Shown one piece after another: positions 1-63,316 of a DNA stretch of 64,000 bases (its first letter is position 1; each line of letters begins with the position of its first letter). The notes under the pieces were generated by a model, which saw only the letters and a list, made by a program, of their open reading frames with translations, was not told the origin of the DNA and made no database searches. Origin of the DNA: Glandiceps talaboti. Taxonomy: Eukaryota > Hemichordata > Enteropneusta > Spengelidae. The stretch lies in the NCBI RefSeq assembly GCF_964340395.1, contig NC_135552.1:18707181-18771180 (forward strand). The letters run 5' to 3'. Made by a program: the position numbers and the translations under genes.

Positions 1-46
1 GTAATAACCATACCCCCCCCCCCCCCCACACACACACACACACACA
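1..46 (+). repeat. (C)n(CA)n microsatellite at window start
   Basis: A C homopolymer followed by CA repeats in the intron upstream of the first visible dynein exon. The remaining intron to position 362 contains only a family A repeat. Confidence 0.9.
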
Positions 47-232
47 AAATAACAAATGTATATGCAAATACTTACAGGTAAATTCATGATAAGCATACTA
101 AGATTTATAAATACTTTACTCGTAGCTATGTTAACAATGTGAATTAGTGTGAATAATAATAAATTTGTCAAGTAGCAAAATAATATGACCAACACAAACT
201 CTTCTCTACAAATAGTTATAGTAGATGTACAC

Positions 233-305
233 TAGTCTGTAAGGTATGCCATGATGGGGGCGCCCTCACACATCGGTCAACCCCTCATGAGAGGAGGCTG
301 GTGAG
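233..305 (-). repeat. Dispersed repeat family A, copy 1
   Basis: TAGTCTGTAAGGTATGCC, then GGGGGCGCCCTCACACATCG and GTCAACCCC. In reverse complement it aligns with copies at 12.2, 17.7 and 23.0 kb. A short, GC-rich, probably non-autonomous element. Confidence 0.6.
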
Positions 306-362
306 TGCAGAACGACACGATGTATCTTACAGTTTAGATTTGATATGATTTGCCTTCCATAG

Positions 363-36429
<36,067 letters not shown>

Positions 36430-36896
36430 GTCCCAACATGGAAGTACTTCCATGGTCCCAACAAGAATATCATGCATGTGAACTTGATAACAGGGATGTC
36501 AAAAAGATGTGAACTTGATGTAGTCAACGTCAATTTATCACTCCGTCCAGACTGGAAGAAATATAATATATTACTTGAAGAGAGTGTTGTGCAAATTTCC
36601 ACATTTGCGCTATATTTGTAAATTTTTATGCTAAACCCATTGATGCATGTTTTTTGTGTTGTAGATATGATTATGAATTGAAATCCCAAATATGATTTTG
36701 AGATGACCATACATGAGTCTTTTGGTGACAAGTACCCTAGTGTACATATCATGTATCATGTACAGCCTGTTGTTATTCTATGACCTGTCTCATGCTTAAT
36801 GTCCAGTTTCAGTGAATTCACATCCACATGTATTTATTCAGCAATATAAATCTTGCAACACAAGCAAAAACAAATACTACAATTTCACAAAGTTTT

Positions 36897-36924
36897 AATA
36901 AAATGTTCATTATATTTCAATAAA
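36897..36924 (+). terminator. Poly(A) signals of the dynein gene
   Basis: Two AATAAA hexamers at 36897-36902 and 36919-36924 lie 470-495 bp after the dynein stop codon. They are followed by T-rich and GT-containing sequence. Together they mark the probable 3' end of the transcript near 36,940. The cleavage site itself is inferred. Confidence 0.6.
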
Positions 36925-38957
36925 GATCACAGAAATCATAGCTAGGTCAAATTCCTGTATGTTGTCTAGACTATGCTATATACACAATGAATGACTTATT
37001 TGCATACTGTTGTCATTGGAAACGCACTGTAGCACTACTACAGGTGTTCATATACGCATTGATTCGCAACAATGTTGCATAAAGCTATTGTTTTAATGTT
37101 ACACATTTGTGATTGACAGCTCAAGTCACAAATGCCAACATACAGCAAGATACAATACCAAAGTAGCTAGGAAGGCAAGGTAAATAGTCTAACAGGTGAA
37201 AATAAACTATAAAGTTATGTCTTTTATCCATATATATGTTCTTTCATTCTTTATCACATAATATGGTCATATATACAGTCATTATTTACATCATTGGTAG
37301 TCAAGTACTGTCAACACCATATGGTCTAATTGCATGCAATATATAGTCATAGGAATAGATCTGTATATGCTATCACAGGAAAATAGAATTCCAAACCCTA
37401 CTTCCATTATTTGATGAAATTTCTACTCAACAAATATAGTGCAGAGTAGTTTGATACACCTTTAGAAATTTTTCACTATATACTAGCATAATATTAAATT
37501 TGTGTAGATATATCCAGTGTACATAAAACAGATGAAAATGTAACTTTGTAATGAGCTGTATGGTGTATATTTTCTATTATTATAAAAATGACTGCTTCAC
37601 AGCTTAGAAGCATTCCGTCCTCTGTAAATATTGATAACTACTGATTATTTGATATATGATTGCTTTTAAATAAAACTTAATATCAATTTTGAGGAATACG
37701 TGACTGACCTGTGGTCATTTTTTCATACCAAAAGTGTATGTAACAATCAGAATGACATGAGAATGAAGTTGGTATTCATTGGTCAAAAAAAATAGAAAAA
37801 AAAAAAAAAAAGTTATCCTAAATGACCTGTTACATTTTGGTAGGTGTATCACCTAAAGTGGATATAATTAAAGAATTTAAAAAGCCCACTTCGGTGTGAA
37901 ACTGGTTGAAGATTTATCATTCTGTATTTTACTGCTAGTATGAATAATATTATATTGATTCAAACTCACAGAGAGTAAATACTAGACACCTTTAACTGAT
38001 AAAAATAAAACATAGAGTTGTCTGTTAAACATGACGAAATGCGATGAAAAAGTAAATCAAATCTCATTCAAAGTGGTAGTTTTTCAATCATTCAAAAAAA
38101 ACCTACACACTGTAACATGTTAAAATGACTCCAACATTTACAGAAAACGGGCCTCATTTGTACATGACAAATGAATAACTTTTACGAAGAATAAACTTGT
38201 AGCGTTCATTTGGGTGTAGATGATAAATGAGAGACCCAGGACCCCGGCATAGGACCAGACATTCCATTCAGTCGCCATTGTGGCATGGGAACTTATGGAG
38301 AGATTCGGTAGCCGCTATAAACACAATTTACAATTTCATAGGTGAAAGTCATTTTCGCTATCATGGAAATTATATTTTAAAAAAAAAAGAAGTTTTTTCT
38401 ACAGGTTGATGATTTGTCTTCTCTCGAACGTGCCAGTAGTGAATACAAACTATTTTTTTCCGAGAGCACGCAAATTATTAGTATGGATGCCAACGTGGTT
38501 TCTAAACTATACCACGTGAGTGGAGGTGTAAATAGTAACGATAGTGTATGGGAACTAGACTAGCAAATTATCAAATGATATGGGATCTCTCGGTATCCAT
38601 CGACGCAATCGAAATTACACTTCCAGTAATTCGGTGCATGTATTAGCAGCTGATTAGTGAGATACTGATTGTAATCATAGACCCCCACTTTCGTGTAGGG
38701 TCTTATGTTGAAACTAATTACACATGAGCATTTTAGGATGTATTGTATGTACATCTAGTAAGTATGTGTGAAGAACCAGTACAGACGTCTGATCGATAGC
38801 CGTACCAGCATAACTTGACGTCGGTCACACCATCAAAGTCCATGTGTTGACATTGGGGTTGATACCGAAGATGTTCACAAGAGATTTAGCCAAGTATTTG
38901 TGTTTGTGTTAACCGACAGGAAATCGGCTCTCTGGGCTCTCTGGCGCTATACTTTGA

Positions 38958-39154
38958 GTTCCCGCCAGTTTACTTTTAGTGCGTTTTTGTTTCCCGCCCA
39001 CTTCTGTTTCGCAGACGATGAATTCCGCCGAGTAAACGTGAGATACACTTCAGTCACATGTCATGCTATTGTCAGAGTTAAAATAAGATTGACGGATGAC
39101 CTTGTGTGTTTTGACGTCACTATACAAGTAGACGTTGAACATATACATACAAAG
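38958..39154 (+). promoter_or_regulatory. Candidate promoter/noncoding first exon upstream of boule
   Basis: Two E2F-type motifs lie at 38958-38967 (GTTCCCGCCA) and 38990-38999 (TTTCCCGCCC). A perfect palindromic CRE (TGACGTCA) lies at 39112-39119. A consensus splice donor (AAAG then GTGAGT) follows at 39155. The next usable acceptor in the boule direction is at 43650, directly before its ATG. The combination of E2F and CRE sites fits a germline promoter, but transcription is inferred and no TSS can be seen. Confidence 0.35.
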
Positions 39155-39337
39155 GTGAGTAGATCTCGGAACCTTTCTGAGAACTATCGATATCGCAATG
39201 GCCAATGGCTGGGGAAGTGAAAGCATCGAAGACCGTGACCCCGTAGGGAATTAATCTAAAACTACACAAAATAGTAATAAACAGTCTATAAAAGATACCC
39301 CTAGATTGGAGGTAGACTTTACATATAATCACACACA

Positions 39338-39361
39338 CACACACACACACACACAAATTTA

Positions 39362-39455
<94 letters not shown>
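39338..39455 (+). repeat. (AC)n(TA)n microsatellite
   Basis: A short CA run, then about 90 bp of TA, directly joined to the perfect palindrome at 39454-39513. Confidence 0.95.
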
Positions 39456-39459
<4 letters not shown>

Positions 39460-39513
39460 TTGGTAGTACTGGAACTCTTTCTCAAGAAAGAGTTCCAGTA
39501 CTACCAAAACTAT
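39454..39513. repeat. Perfect 29-bp inverted repeat with 2-base loop
   Basis: ATAGTTTTGGTAGTACTGG and the rest of the arm (39454-39482) are complemented exactly at 39485-39513, with only CA between. It lies at the end of a TA microsatellite. Confidence 0.9.
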
Positions 39514-39857
39514 TACGCTCTGCCATTGCGGTATAGAGCACTGTCTTATAGCAGATTGATACTCACCGAGTTATATATATAATATATATATATGAAGATA
39601 AATGAAAGAAGGCGAGTATGTTATTCCATTATAGATTTATACTACGGTCCGTTTCACCAAATACATCGTCGCAAACCATGGCCTGTTTTACGGCAACGTT
39701 CTTAACGAGCCTCCCTGGGTTATTCCGAAATGTAGTGGAAGAAATAATAACTCTGGTTTGCGAGATTGCACCAAATGGATCATCAGGTGTATGCGTGAGC
39801 CGGTGGACTCGCTGACTTTGTATATGTATATATATCTTCATATAACTATATACCATT

Positions 39858-39905
39858 AGTCTGATGATCGCTACAGCGTAAAACACTGTAACGGCTCCTG
39901 TGTAT
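39858..39905 (+). ncRNA. Possible degenerate hammerhead ribozyme-like motif
   Basis: CTGATGA (39861-39867) is followed by a short hairpin CGC-TACA-GCG, then TAAAAC, ACT and GTA, i.e. the core order of a minimal hammerhead with a two-base-pair stem III. The expected G before AAA is absent and a matching stem I is not obvious, so an active ribozyme is unlikely. Such motifs are known in Penelope-like retroelements. Confidence 0.2.
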
Positions 39906-39919
39906 CTTACTTGATACAG

Positions 39920-40032
<113 letters not shown>

Positions 40033-40226
40033 ACGACTTAAACTCAAAATTTGAAATTTAATGGGGATGTATTTGGGGGTGTATCAATGAAGAAATATTA
40101 CACGTAAGCATACAATGAACTCATAAGTGATATGGAAATTAGGTTTAAAAATGTGAATTTTGGTCAAAAACGTATCTCAAAAAATACTTGGTCAATGAGA
40201 CTGAAAGTTAATGTTATTCTGCAGAT

Positions 40227-40560
40227 TTTGTTCAAAACATTTAAAACACAAGTGGCCCTAGCAACCATGACCATGCCCTTAGCAGCAACCAAATGAGAGT
40301 ATATTTTGCTAAAATAACATTATCTGGTAGGCAAGTGACATTCAAAAAATTATGCAAATATCCCTAGCAACCATGCCCATGCCCATAGCAACAGCCATAT
40401 GATGATGTATATCGCAAAGATAACAGATTCATATAGACAAATGAACGAACATTCAAAAATGTATGCAAATATGTCTAGCAACATGACCACGCCCCTAGCA
40501 ACATCCAAATGATCGCGTATATTGCAAAGATAACAAAAGGGCTGGATAGACAACTTGATA
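40227..40560 (+). repeat. 111-bp tandem repeat, 3 diverged copies, with CTAGCAAC motifs
   Basis: Units begin near 40227, 40338 and 40449. Each has ATGCAAATAT or a relative, then CCCTAGCAACCATG-type sequence, a second TAGCAAC, and GCAAAGATAACA or GCTAAAATAACA. A single related copy lies at about 12,918-12,983. Confidence 0.75.
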
Positions 40561-41530
40561 ATCTTTCAGCAAATGAACACCTATACCTAGTATAGATTGG
40601 CATGTGGATACAATTTTTGAAAACTGTACAGTTGTGCTACAATGCCATTGGCGCTATTTTTTAATTTTTGGGTATAAAGCTGATTATGTTTTTTGAAGTC
40701 GTTTCGGTGAGTTGAGCGAAACGCGCGTGCACCTTCGACGCGCACTTCTGCAAGCAAGCAGGACAAGACTAGACGCAGATGGAACGCAGTGATATGATGA
40801 TTAAGCTTACTTGAACGTACAATAACATACTTTTTCCACACTTTTTTTTGTCCAAATTATTGCATTATAGACACGGATTTGGACTGTAAACGAATTGAAG
40901 TTATTGTATTCGTTTGAAAATATATAGTACTGTAGTACTGTACGGACCGCGAGCTCTATTAAACTGCAGAATAATAATGTGCACTATCAAGGTCTGTAGT
41001 AAACGGATCGAAACTTTCTAAATAGAGCATATGCATTCCAATATTAGATTTACAGTTCTAAAAAGTATTACTCTAACTCTCATATGTATTATACTGTCCT
41101 GTAGTGGCATAGTTAGGCCCTAAATATTAATTTTATCTTTGGTTTTAGTTTGTTTGTTTGTTTGTTTGCTTGCTTGCTTGCTTGTTTTGTTCTGTCACTT
41201 GTTGGTGCATAAGTCTATTTTGCACAAATCACAGACAGTTGTATATATAGAAAGAGAATCAAGGAACCGCCTACGAAACGTTTATCAGAGCCACTTCATC
41301 ATAATAATGATAATGTGTAGATGCCGTAATCTTACAGTAGGTAAAGTAAAGACACGATTGATAATTAGGGAAACACGTCGTAAGTATATCGACAAGCTAT
41401 AACATAAGTGTCGCGTAATGATTGCCCACTACAGAAACCGTGGGCGATTTTGACAGATTACAACGTGATTATTTTCGGGATCACACATAGCGAAATGTTT
41501 AGGGATCATAACCCAAGTGGGTTATTTTAG

Positions 41531-41785
41531 AAATACAACCAGTAACACTGAAGTAAAGCACCTTCTCTGTGTACTACACTCATTTATAGCATTCATATCA
41601 AGTGTAAAAGTATACTACTTCGATTGGTTTATTTACAAGCCTAGAGCATGTGGCCTTCCTAATGTGGTCAATTAGCAAATGAAACAATATACTAATACTT
41701 TTACACTTGATATGAATGCTATAAACAATTGTGGTACATACATAAAATGCTTTACTTTGATGTTATGGGTTGTATCTTGAACTTC
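41531..41785. mobile_element. Fold-back element between dynein and boule genes
   Basis: The inner arms, TATAGCATTCATATCAAGTG at 41585 and its complement ending near 41723, match almost perfectly and continue as AAAAGTAT. The outer arms match more loosely (AAGTAAAGCA near 41552, its complement near 41748; a shared ACAACC/GGTTGT segment further out). It is probably a decayed MITE of about 255 bp. Confidence 0.55.
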
Positions 41786-43315
41786 AACGGTCTTCAACAT
41801 TGTTACGTATCATAGGTTCTGTGATGGTTTCCCCATATGGACTAACAATAACATTATTAGTGCATATCGGTACAAATCGTAAATAGGCCCAAGAGGTAAG
41901 CTAAATGGTATCCCATGAGAGATGTTGTTATTCGTTGTACCGGAAACCAAGGAAGTTTTCCCACCATATTGTTTACTAAATGTCAAGATCACGTTAACAC
42001 GGCTGTGTAAATGACTTCCACGGAGACATGAAGGCGGAAGACTTAGGGAGTTGTCAAAAAGTTATACAGAGGGAATCGGAATTGTATGTTTGTGTTCGAT
42101 TTTGACACTGCACATGCTGCATGCGCCGAGTGCATACCACTTCCATGAATGTTCGGATACGTAGGGTTCACGACCTGCGATTCCAACGAACAACAATATC
42201 TAGCCTGAAAGTCAAGTCCTTGGCAAGTGGCACGGTTCAAAGAACGTATCATGCCGCTAGTGTTGTCATTCAGCCAAAAAAAATGTAGGTATAGAAAGCT
42301 TACTTTTGGTATTACATTTGTACGTTTACAATGTAAGTAATATAAAGGAGGTGGTATGTAATTATCAAGGAGGTTCACTAGCTATGAACTAGGTTTTTTT
42401 ATGTTTTGTTTTCTGCAACCTTTTTCGTGTAATGTGGGACATTTGGGATTCGGCTACTATAGTGCAAATAGGCCTAGCTTTGACGTCAAACTTAATATTC
42501 AAAGTGAAGGTATTTTTCTAGTCAATGGAGATTACAGTATGTACACTAGATGCAGTACTGTGGCGGTTTCGCTTCGTAGAAAATAAAAAGTAAAATGAAA
42601 AATGTTCAGTCACACAAAATAAAATATAAATTAAAAAAGAATATAAAAAAGTATCGTCAATAAAAACTAAGCTACAATTATTGCAGCTATAGTACACCAA
42701 CATTCGTGACCAAATCTATCTGAAAAGAGGGTAAATCCAATAGACTCAACATTTGCACTTTGTTGAAACTTTCAATTTCAACGCATCTTTTTCTGTGAAT
42801 ATAACATTGTAGCATGCGATAAATCTTCATATTGAACGTTAACCTTACAATATAACTATAATAGTATATTGTACTAAATAGTATGTCTTTGGCATGGGTT
42901 TAGGGGTCTACGGTTTTGGAAATTAGTTTTTCATCAGCACTAGTACAAATGATAAGTAGGCGTAATTATTCGGTGTTTACAAATGTAACACACGGTATGA
43001 AATCATAAAATGAAGGACTACGTACGTACAAAGCAAACCTCAAATTTAAACATTAGGCGACGTCTTCTCAAAGCTTTGGTACAATACTTCACTAGTTATT
43101 TTACAAGTTGTTCGTTGTCCTCGGATATCTATTTTTGACTGGGCCCTTTGGGCAGTAAGCTGGTAATATCGCTTCACCAAGAAAGATTAGAAAGTCGTAA
43201 ATCAACGGCTCAGATTATTGGCCAACTCCTATGAATGAACCGCACCTGACAGTTATAGGTGATTGACAGATCTTATCGTAGTTGGTCTTTCCACTTTGTA
43301 GTGGGGGCGTGCATT

Positions 43316-43323
43316 TATAAATA
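43316..43323 (+). promoter_or_regulatory. Possible TATA box upstream of boule
   Basis: TATAAATA lies 329 bp before the boule ATG, just after a GGGGGCG GC-box-like sequence at about 43302-43308. It is a plausible proximal promoter if the first boule exon begins here rather than at the candidate exon near 39 kb. AT-rich DNA makes chance occurrence quite likely. Confidence 0.25.
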
Positions 43324-43651
43324 TTATTAGTACGTCGAAATAAAGGCACATTTTTTTATGCATTACATTTGAGCACTGTCGTGAAATTTAAGAAAAATAA
43401 TCAAAAAGTTGTTGGTGGATGCTGTCTTTGATAGAGGCTGTGTTCGCATTTCATCGCAGCTGCCGTTATGTATGAGGCAGCTTTTTGTATGACCCTTAAC
43501 CCTCCCTGGTATGAATGGTATGTGCGTCATTCGTTTTCCCCAAACATGTGAACTGGTCAAATCTATACTTGATTTTCAGTTCGGGATCTTATTAGTGTCT
43601 GTGTGCTCCATCTGTCCTTGTAGTGTTTTAATTTTGAGATCTGCCTTCAGC

Positions 43652-58677
<15,026 letters not shown>

Positions 58678-60408
58678 AGTGCTGACTGACATAAAGCTAC
58701 GTTTAAATATACAGTACCACAGGGTGTTCAAAAACTTACAGTACTTGCGAAGAACTGCAACATTTTTTATCAGGACTTTGCCACAATTTTCCATAGATGG
58801 CAATTTTCAATTTATTTTTTTTTTTTTGATTTTTTTTTTTTTTTGATTAGATAAAATAAGAAATACTTATTTTGCCATGCCACAAAGCGACAAGATTCCT
58901 GGATACTATCTGAGAGTGAAATAATCACTGATATATTCCTTAGTGCAGTAGTACTGTGCAACTCAACAGTATGATATACCGCCCTCTGTGACAAATTATT
59001 ATTTTCTTTTGTTTTTAGATTTTCTTTTTTAGGGTACTAAGGAACGCGTACCTCATTTTGATGTCTGTAGGTAGTTAACGTATCACTGTATATGTTATTT
59101 TATTTGTAAACTTGTCAGGTAACCCCCCCTCCAATCATTGTGAAATTCTGTTTAGAAACTACAGAACAGTTTCCAAGTATTGAACATTTTTTGACCAGTC
59201 CCAGAGTCTGTGTAGTTCATGGCAGTAGTACGTCAGATAATGATAATGATTGACTGATACAATGACTTGAGTAGATAGATATATGACAAAGAGTAAAATC
59301 AGTTTCCAATCGTTTGCCGTTGTAATTATTTGCTTTGCAGTGTGATAAAAGAAGACTGATAGATGATCTGTAAAAATTTGAGCTATAATTCAGAGTTTTT
59401 TCATGAAGTAAGTATTTTATAATGCTGCAGGAGTACTTTTCTTTTTTCTTTTTTTTTTTAAGAAGATCAAAATTTAAAACCACAGGATGGTATGTGATCA
59501 GCTTTTCCTTCTAGTAAAAAATCAGTATGAAACTGATTTTTTTTTTCCAGACAGGAAGTGAAAGGTGGTAAACTAGTGACAGATCTATACTACGAATGAA
59601 AACAACAAAATCAAAAGACATGTTTTTTGTAAACCAGACGACAACTTTTAAAAAGAATACCAAAGATGAAATCCTAAGTATATATTGATGATTTTTGGAA
59701 GATATGTAGCAGTGTAATCAACAATTGTATGATGCAAGTTTAAACTATTCTAGGTTAGTTCAAAGAACTGCAAGAATTATTGCAATGTTGATATTTAAAG
59801 TGAGAGAGGAGAGAGAGAGTACAAGATTTCGTGCTGATCCGAGTGTATTTTTAAGTAAAACATTTGACTATGGTAGGTGGTGTATACCATATGTAAGTTA
59901 CTCTCAGTACCAGCTGATATACCAAGACAGATTTTAACATGAAATTGACATTGAAACCCTTCAGTGTAGACCACTCCAGTCCCATCATACTTGACCCTCC
60001 ATATTACACTATAGATCTATTTATCTACGTTTACTTTAAGAGTCATGTCCAACTTGTCATTGCTGTCATTTTTACAGCACCAGAAACAACTTTTAGTTTA
60101 ATCTAGAATAGAATAGATGCGATATTTTTGCTACGGAATACTTATGGATGATTCCCTGAAATGATTTTGTATGTGATTTTGATGAGATGCCAATCAAACA
60201 AACCAATATTGTGCCAATCAAACCATAGTTAAGGCTGTGTTGTTTATAGTAGTATAGTCTTTGTTGTCATGGTAACAAACCATGTTAGCGGTAGTACCTA
60301 TTAATGTCTTGTGTGGAATTCCCTCATGTCTTGTGTTATTAGTAGTAGCATATAATCCATATTGTTACCAAAGCTGTCAGCTTGAATAAATGTTTCAAAC
60401 CAAATAAA
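58678..60408 (+). other. Probable boule 3' UTR with poly(A) signals
   Basis: An AT-rich stretch follows the boule stop. Two AATAAA hexamers at 60385-60390 and 60403-60408 are the best candidates for the end of the mRNA. Later AATAAA motifs near 61,008 and 61,153 could serve a longer isoform. A poly(T)/poly(A)-rich stretch at 58,818-58,845 and an X-box-like motif at 60263-60276 lie inside. No coding potential was seen. Confidence 0.5.
60263..60276 (+). promoter_or_regulatory. X-box-like (RFX) palindrome in the boule 3' UTR region
   Basis: GTTGTCATGGTAAC, a near-perfect X-box. Similar motifs lie at 12002-12015, 34516-34529 and 63622-63635. Function is inferred only from the motif. Confidence 0.3.
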
Positions 60409-62259
60409 ACCTGGCTTTTTATGTGATATATTCAGTAGTCTGACACACATACTCCACTATTTACTATACATGTATAGTGTGCCATCTTGTAGGGTCTTGA
60501 CGAAAACAAGGTAATTTATTCTTTGGACATTGAGGGCGCTGTTTGAAGCTACCGTGCATTGTTTTTCCTGATCTGGAGCATCCTTGCATTTGTTTTGAAA
60601 ATGCTACACACAAAAAAAAACAACACAAGAATATGGTGTATTGCATGCACAAACATTTCAGAATGTGAGGTATTTGGTATGACTTGGTGACATATTGAAG
60701 GAAACCCTGTCTAGAGGTGTGATAGAAAACACCACTGTAATATAGTGGAACTTAAGCATTTCACATATGAAACTTACTTGATATGCCATCTAGTTGTATT
60801 TTTAGTTTACAGACAACTGAGTACCTGACAGTAAAGCGAGGCAAATTTTGCTGTCGATTTATAGATTTTTCTCAAAAGATTCTGTTCGTCATGATTTTTA
60901 GTGGGTAAAATTAATTACATCATGTAAATATGAGGGTAAACTTGAACCATGTTGTAAACATATTTGTTAGAGAGCATTAAAAGTTCATGTTTTCAAGTAC
61001 AATATAAAATAAATCTATTTACAGCCATTTTTTTACAACTTGGTGGCACAGACTTTCAACTTTTGACAACTAAGTGTTTCTAAACCTTCCAATTCCATCG
61101 ATTGTAATTGTCAGTCAGGGTTAAACAACCATTAACATACACAGTTTTCTCACAATAAAGTCAGACGTGTGTATTCAGCATAACAAAGGTAGTATCTATG
61201 TAGCAGTATAATTGCCATCATTCATCAATACTTGATTACTAAGTTTATGGCACAAAGTTAGAATTTGTTTTGTAGGACAAGTCTTCTTCCTTGAAGGGAC
61301 ATCAATTACTTTAATGGCTTTTAAGTTCAAAATCATAACAAGGACTTGTTGTTTTCCTTGCTTCTAGAAATGATAATCATTGACCTTTCCCATGTGACCT
61401 CTACTAGACAATGAAATATATAAAAGTTTGTGACTATACTTTAAGAGTGAATCAGTCATGGTCAGTATTGTCAACCATTGAACTAATTACAACACAGTGA
61501 CATGTCACACTACACAGAAGGAAGGAAGATGACATCGTAAACCACAGCCACTTTTACAGGCACCGTCCAAAACACATGTATGTGGCTTGCGAGAATGTAC
61601 ATATGTCATTGCTTCAGGAGAAGTATATGCTGTTGTGGCTTTCGAGAATGAAAGATGATGTGATGCTACAGTCAATTATCTTGTCCCTGTTTACATCCAC
61701 TCTGCGGTGAATAATATGACACCAATACCCTTATTATCTTGTCACACTTTTCACTGAGAAATGGACAAATAGTATGTTGTGCCTTGAATTCCTTGATAAA
61801 AAATATGTATGTGTGTATGTAAAAAAATATAAACAAACCATGGTAATGATATCGGTTGTTAGACAGTCGTGAAGATGTGTGTGTGTGTGTGTGTGTCGTG
61901 TATGAGTGGTTGTGTGTGTGTGTGTATGTATATATGTATGTGTGCATGCATACATACCTACCGATGGATGGATGGATGTATGTATATACTAGACTAAGAC
62001 TATGTCATCAAACTGTTGATGTATTATGCCTAAATAAGCTTACCGGGTTAGAGTTTTGAGTTAGTGATATTGAAGTATGTGGCGGTGGGATAACATTAAT
62101 ATACATTAAGTAATTCTGACCAACTAGTTTATGAACTTTTTTCCATTTGATGAACATACGTCTATAATTCACTAGTTATCAAATTGAAGTTTAAATTTTA
62201 AATTTTATTTATTTTCTAAAGCACGTTTTCTAATCTTCAATTTTCAAAGGCACTGCACA

Positions 62260-62390
62260 TACATACACACATACATACATACATACATACATACAAAAAA
62301 TGTACATGTATGTACATACATACACAGACACACATACATACATACATACATACATACATACATACAACACATACAACACATACATACATA

Positions 62391-62427
<37 letters not shown>

Positions 62428-62460
62428 TACATACATACATACATACATACATACATACAT
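62260..62460 (+). repeat. (CATA)n with interspersed CAACA and (CA)n
   Basis: Complement of the GTAT/GT arrangement seen in the dynein introns, in the boule 3' flank. Confidence 0.95.
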
Positions 62461-63157
62461 AATGTTAACAAAACCTTTAACCATCAACTATTCTAACACT
62501 ACCAGAAGATAAATGTGTAACGATGTTCTTGAATGCATACATCTGGGTAAAAAATAACTCATGACCTCAGCTGGTGCCAAAATATAGCCTAGAATGCAGA
62601 CAAGTAGGATTTTTGCTCTAGGGGAATGGGTAGAGCAAAAATCCCACATGACTGAATTGTAGGCAAGCCAAGATACAACAACATGTACATATATGGAGTA
62701 TGACTCACTCGCTTCGACGTCACCAAGCTGTACTAACTGGAACTTTATTTTTAAAATGTTTTGTTACGTACAAAAAAGTACCACATCGAACACCGTGAAC
62801 AGTACCTGTGAGCAAAAGTGGGTTTTTGTACATGTAGCGCCATACACGATATAATAAAATTGATTATTGGGTCTGCACTCCAAAATCAGCGCCCTCAACG
62901 ATGATCACAATTTTGACCTGTTTCTGTACTGCTAATGGATAATATCAACCACTGATTAACGTGTGTAATTTATAAACTTTTTATGAATAATACATCAATG
63001 ACTTCCGTTGATCATATGCCAGAAATTGGTTCTTCAACGTAATTGAACTGATACTGAATGACTTGATGACATAATCTAGTATATGAACTTTTTATTGATA
63101 TTTGAACTATTTTCAGTGAACATACTGTGGTTGTCTGAAAAATGATACTCCAGTTAG

Positions 63158-63160
<3 letters not shown>

Positions 63161-63237
<77 letters not shown>
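63161..63237 (+). repeat. (CT)n(CA)n microsatellite
   Basis: About 55 bp of CT then about 20 bp of CA. Confidence 0.95.
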
Positions 63238-63310
63238 CACTATCATTCTGCCTAAATGTTAGACGACCCACAACCATAAATAAAACACACTCTGTTTAAA
63301 TTTTAATGTC

Positions 63311-63316
63311 TTTATT
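63311..63316 (-). terminator. Possible minus-strand poly(A) signal
   Basis: AATAAA on the minus strand within an AT-rich context; DNA to its right on this strand would be 3' UTR. It is compatible with a gene converging on boule, but a lone hexamer in AT-rich sequence is weak evidence. Confidence 0.25.

Noticed and set aside
38900-39220. 106-residue frame upstream of boule
   Set aside because: The sequence looks like promoter or noncoding exon; the peptide has no recognisable domain and crosses the donor at 39155.
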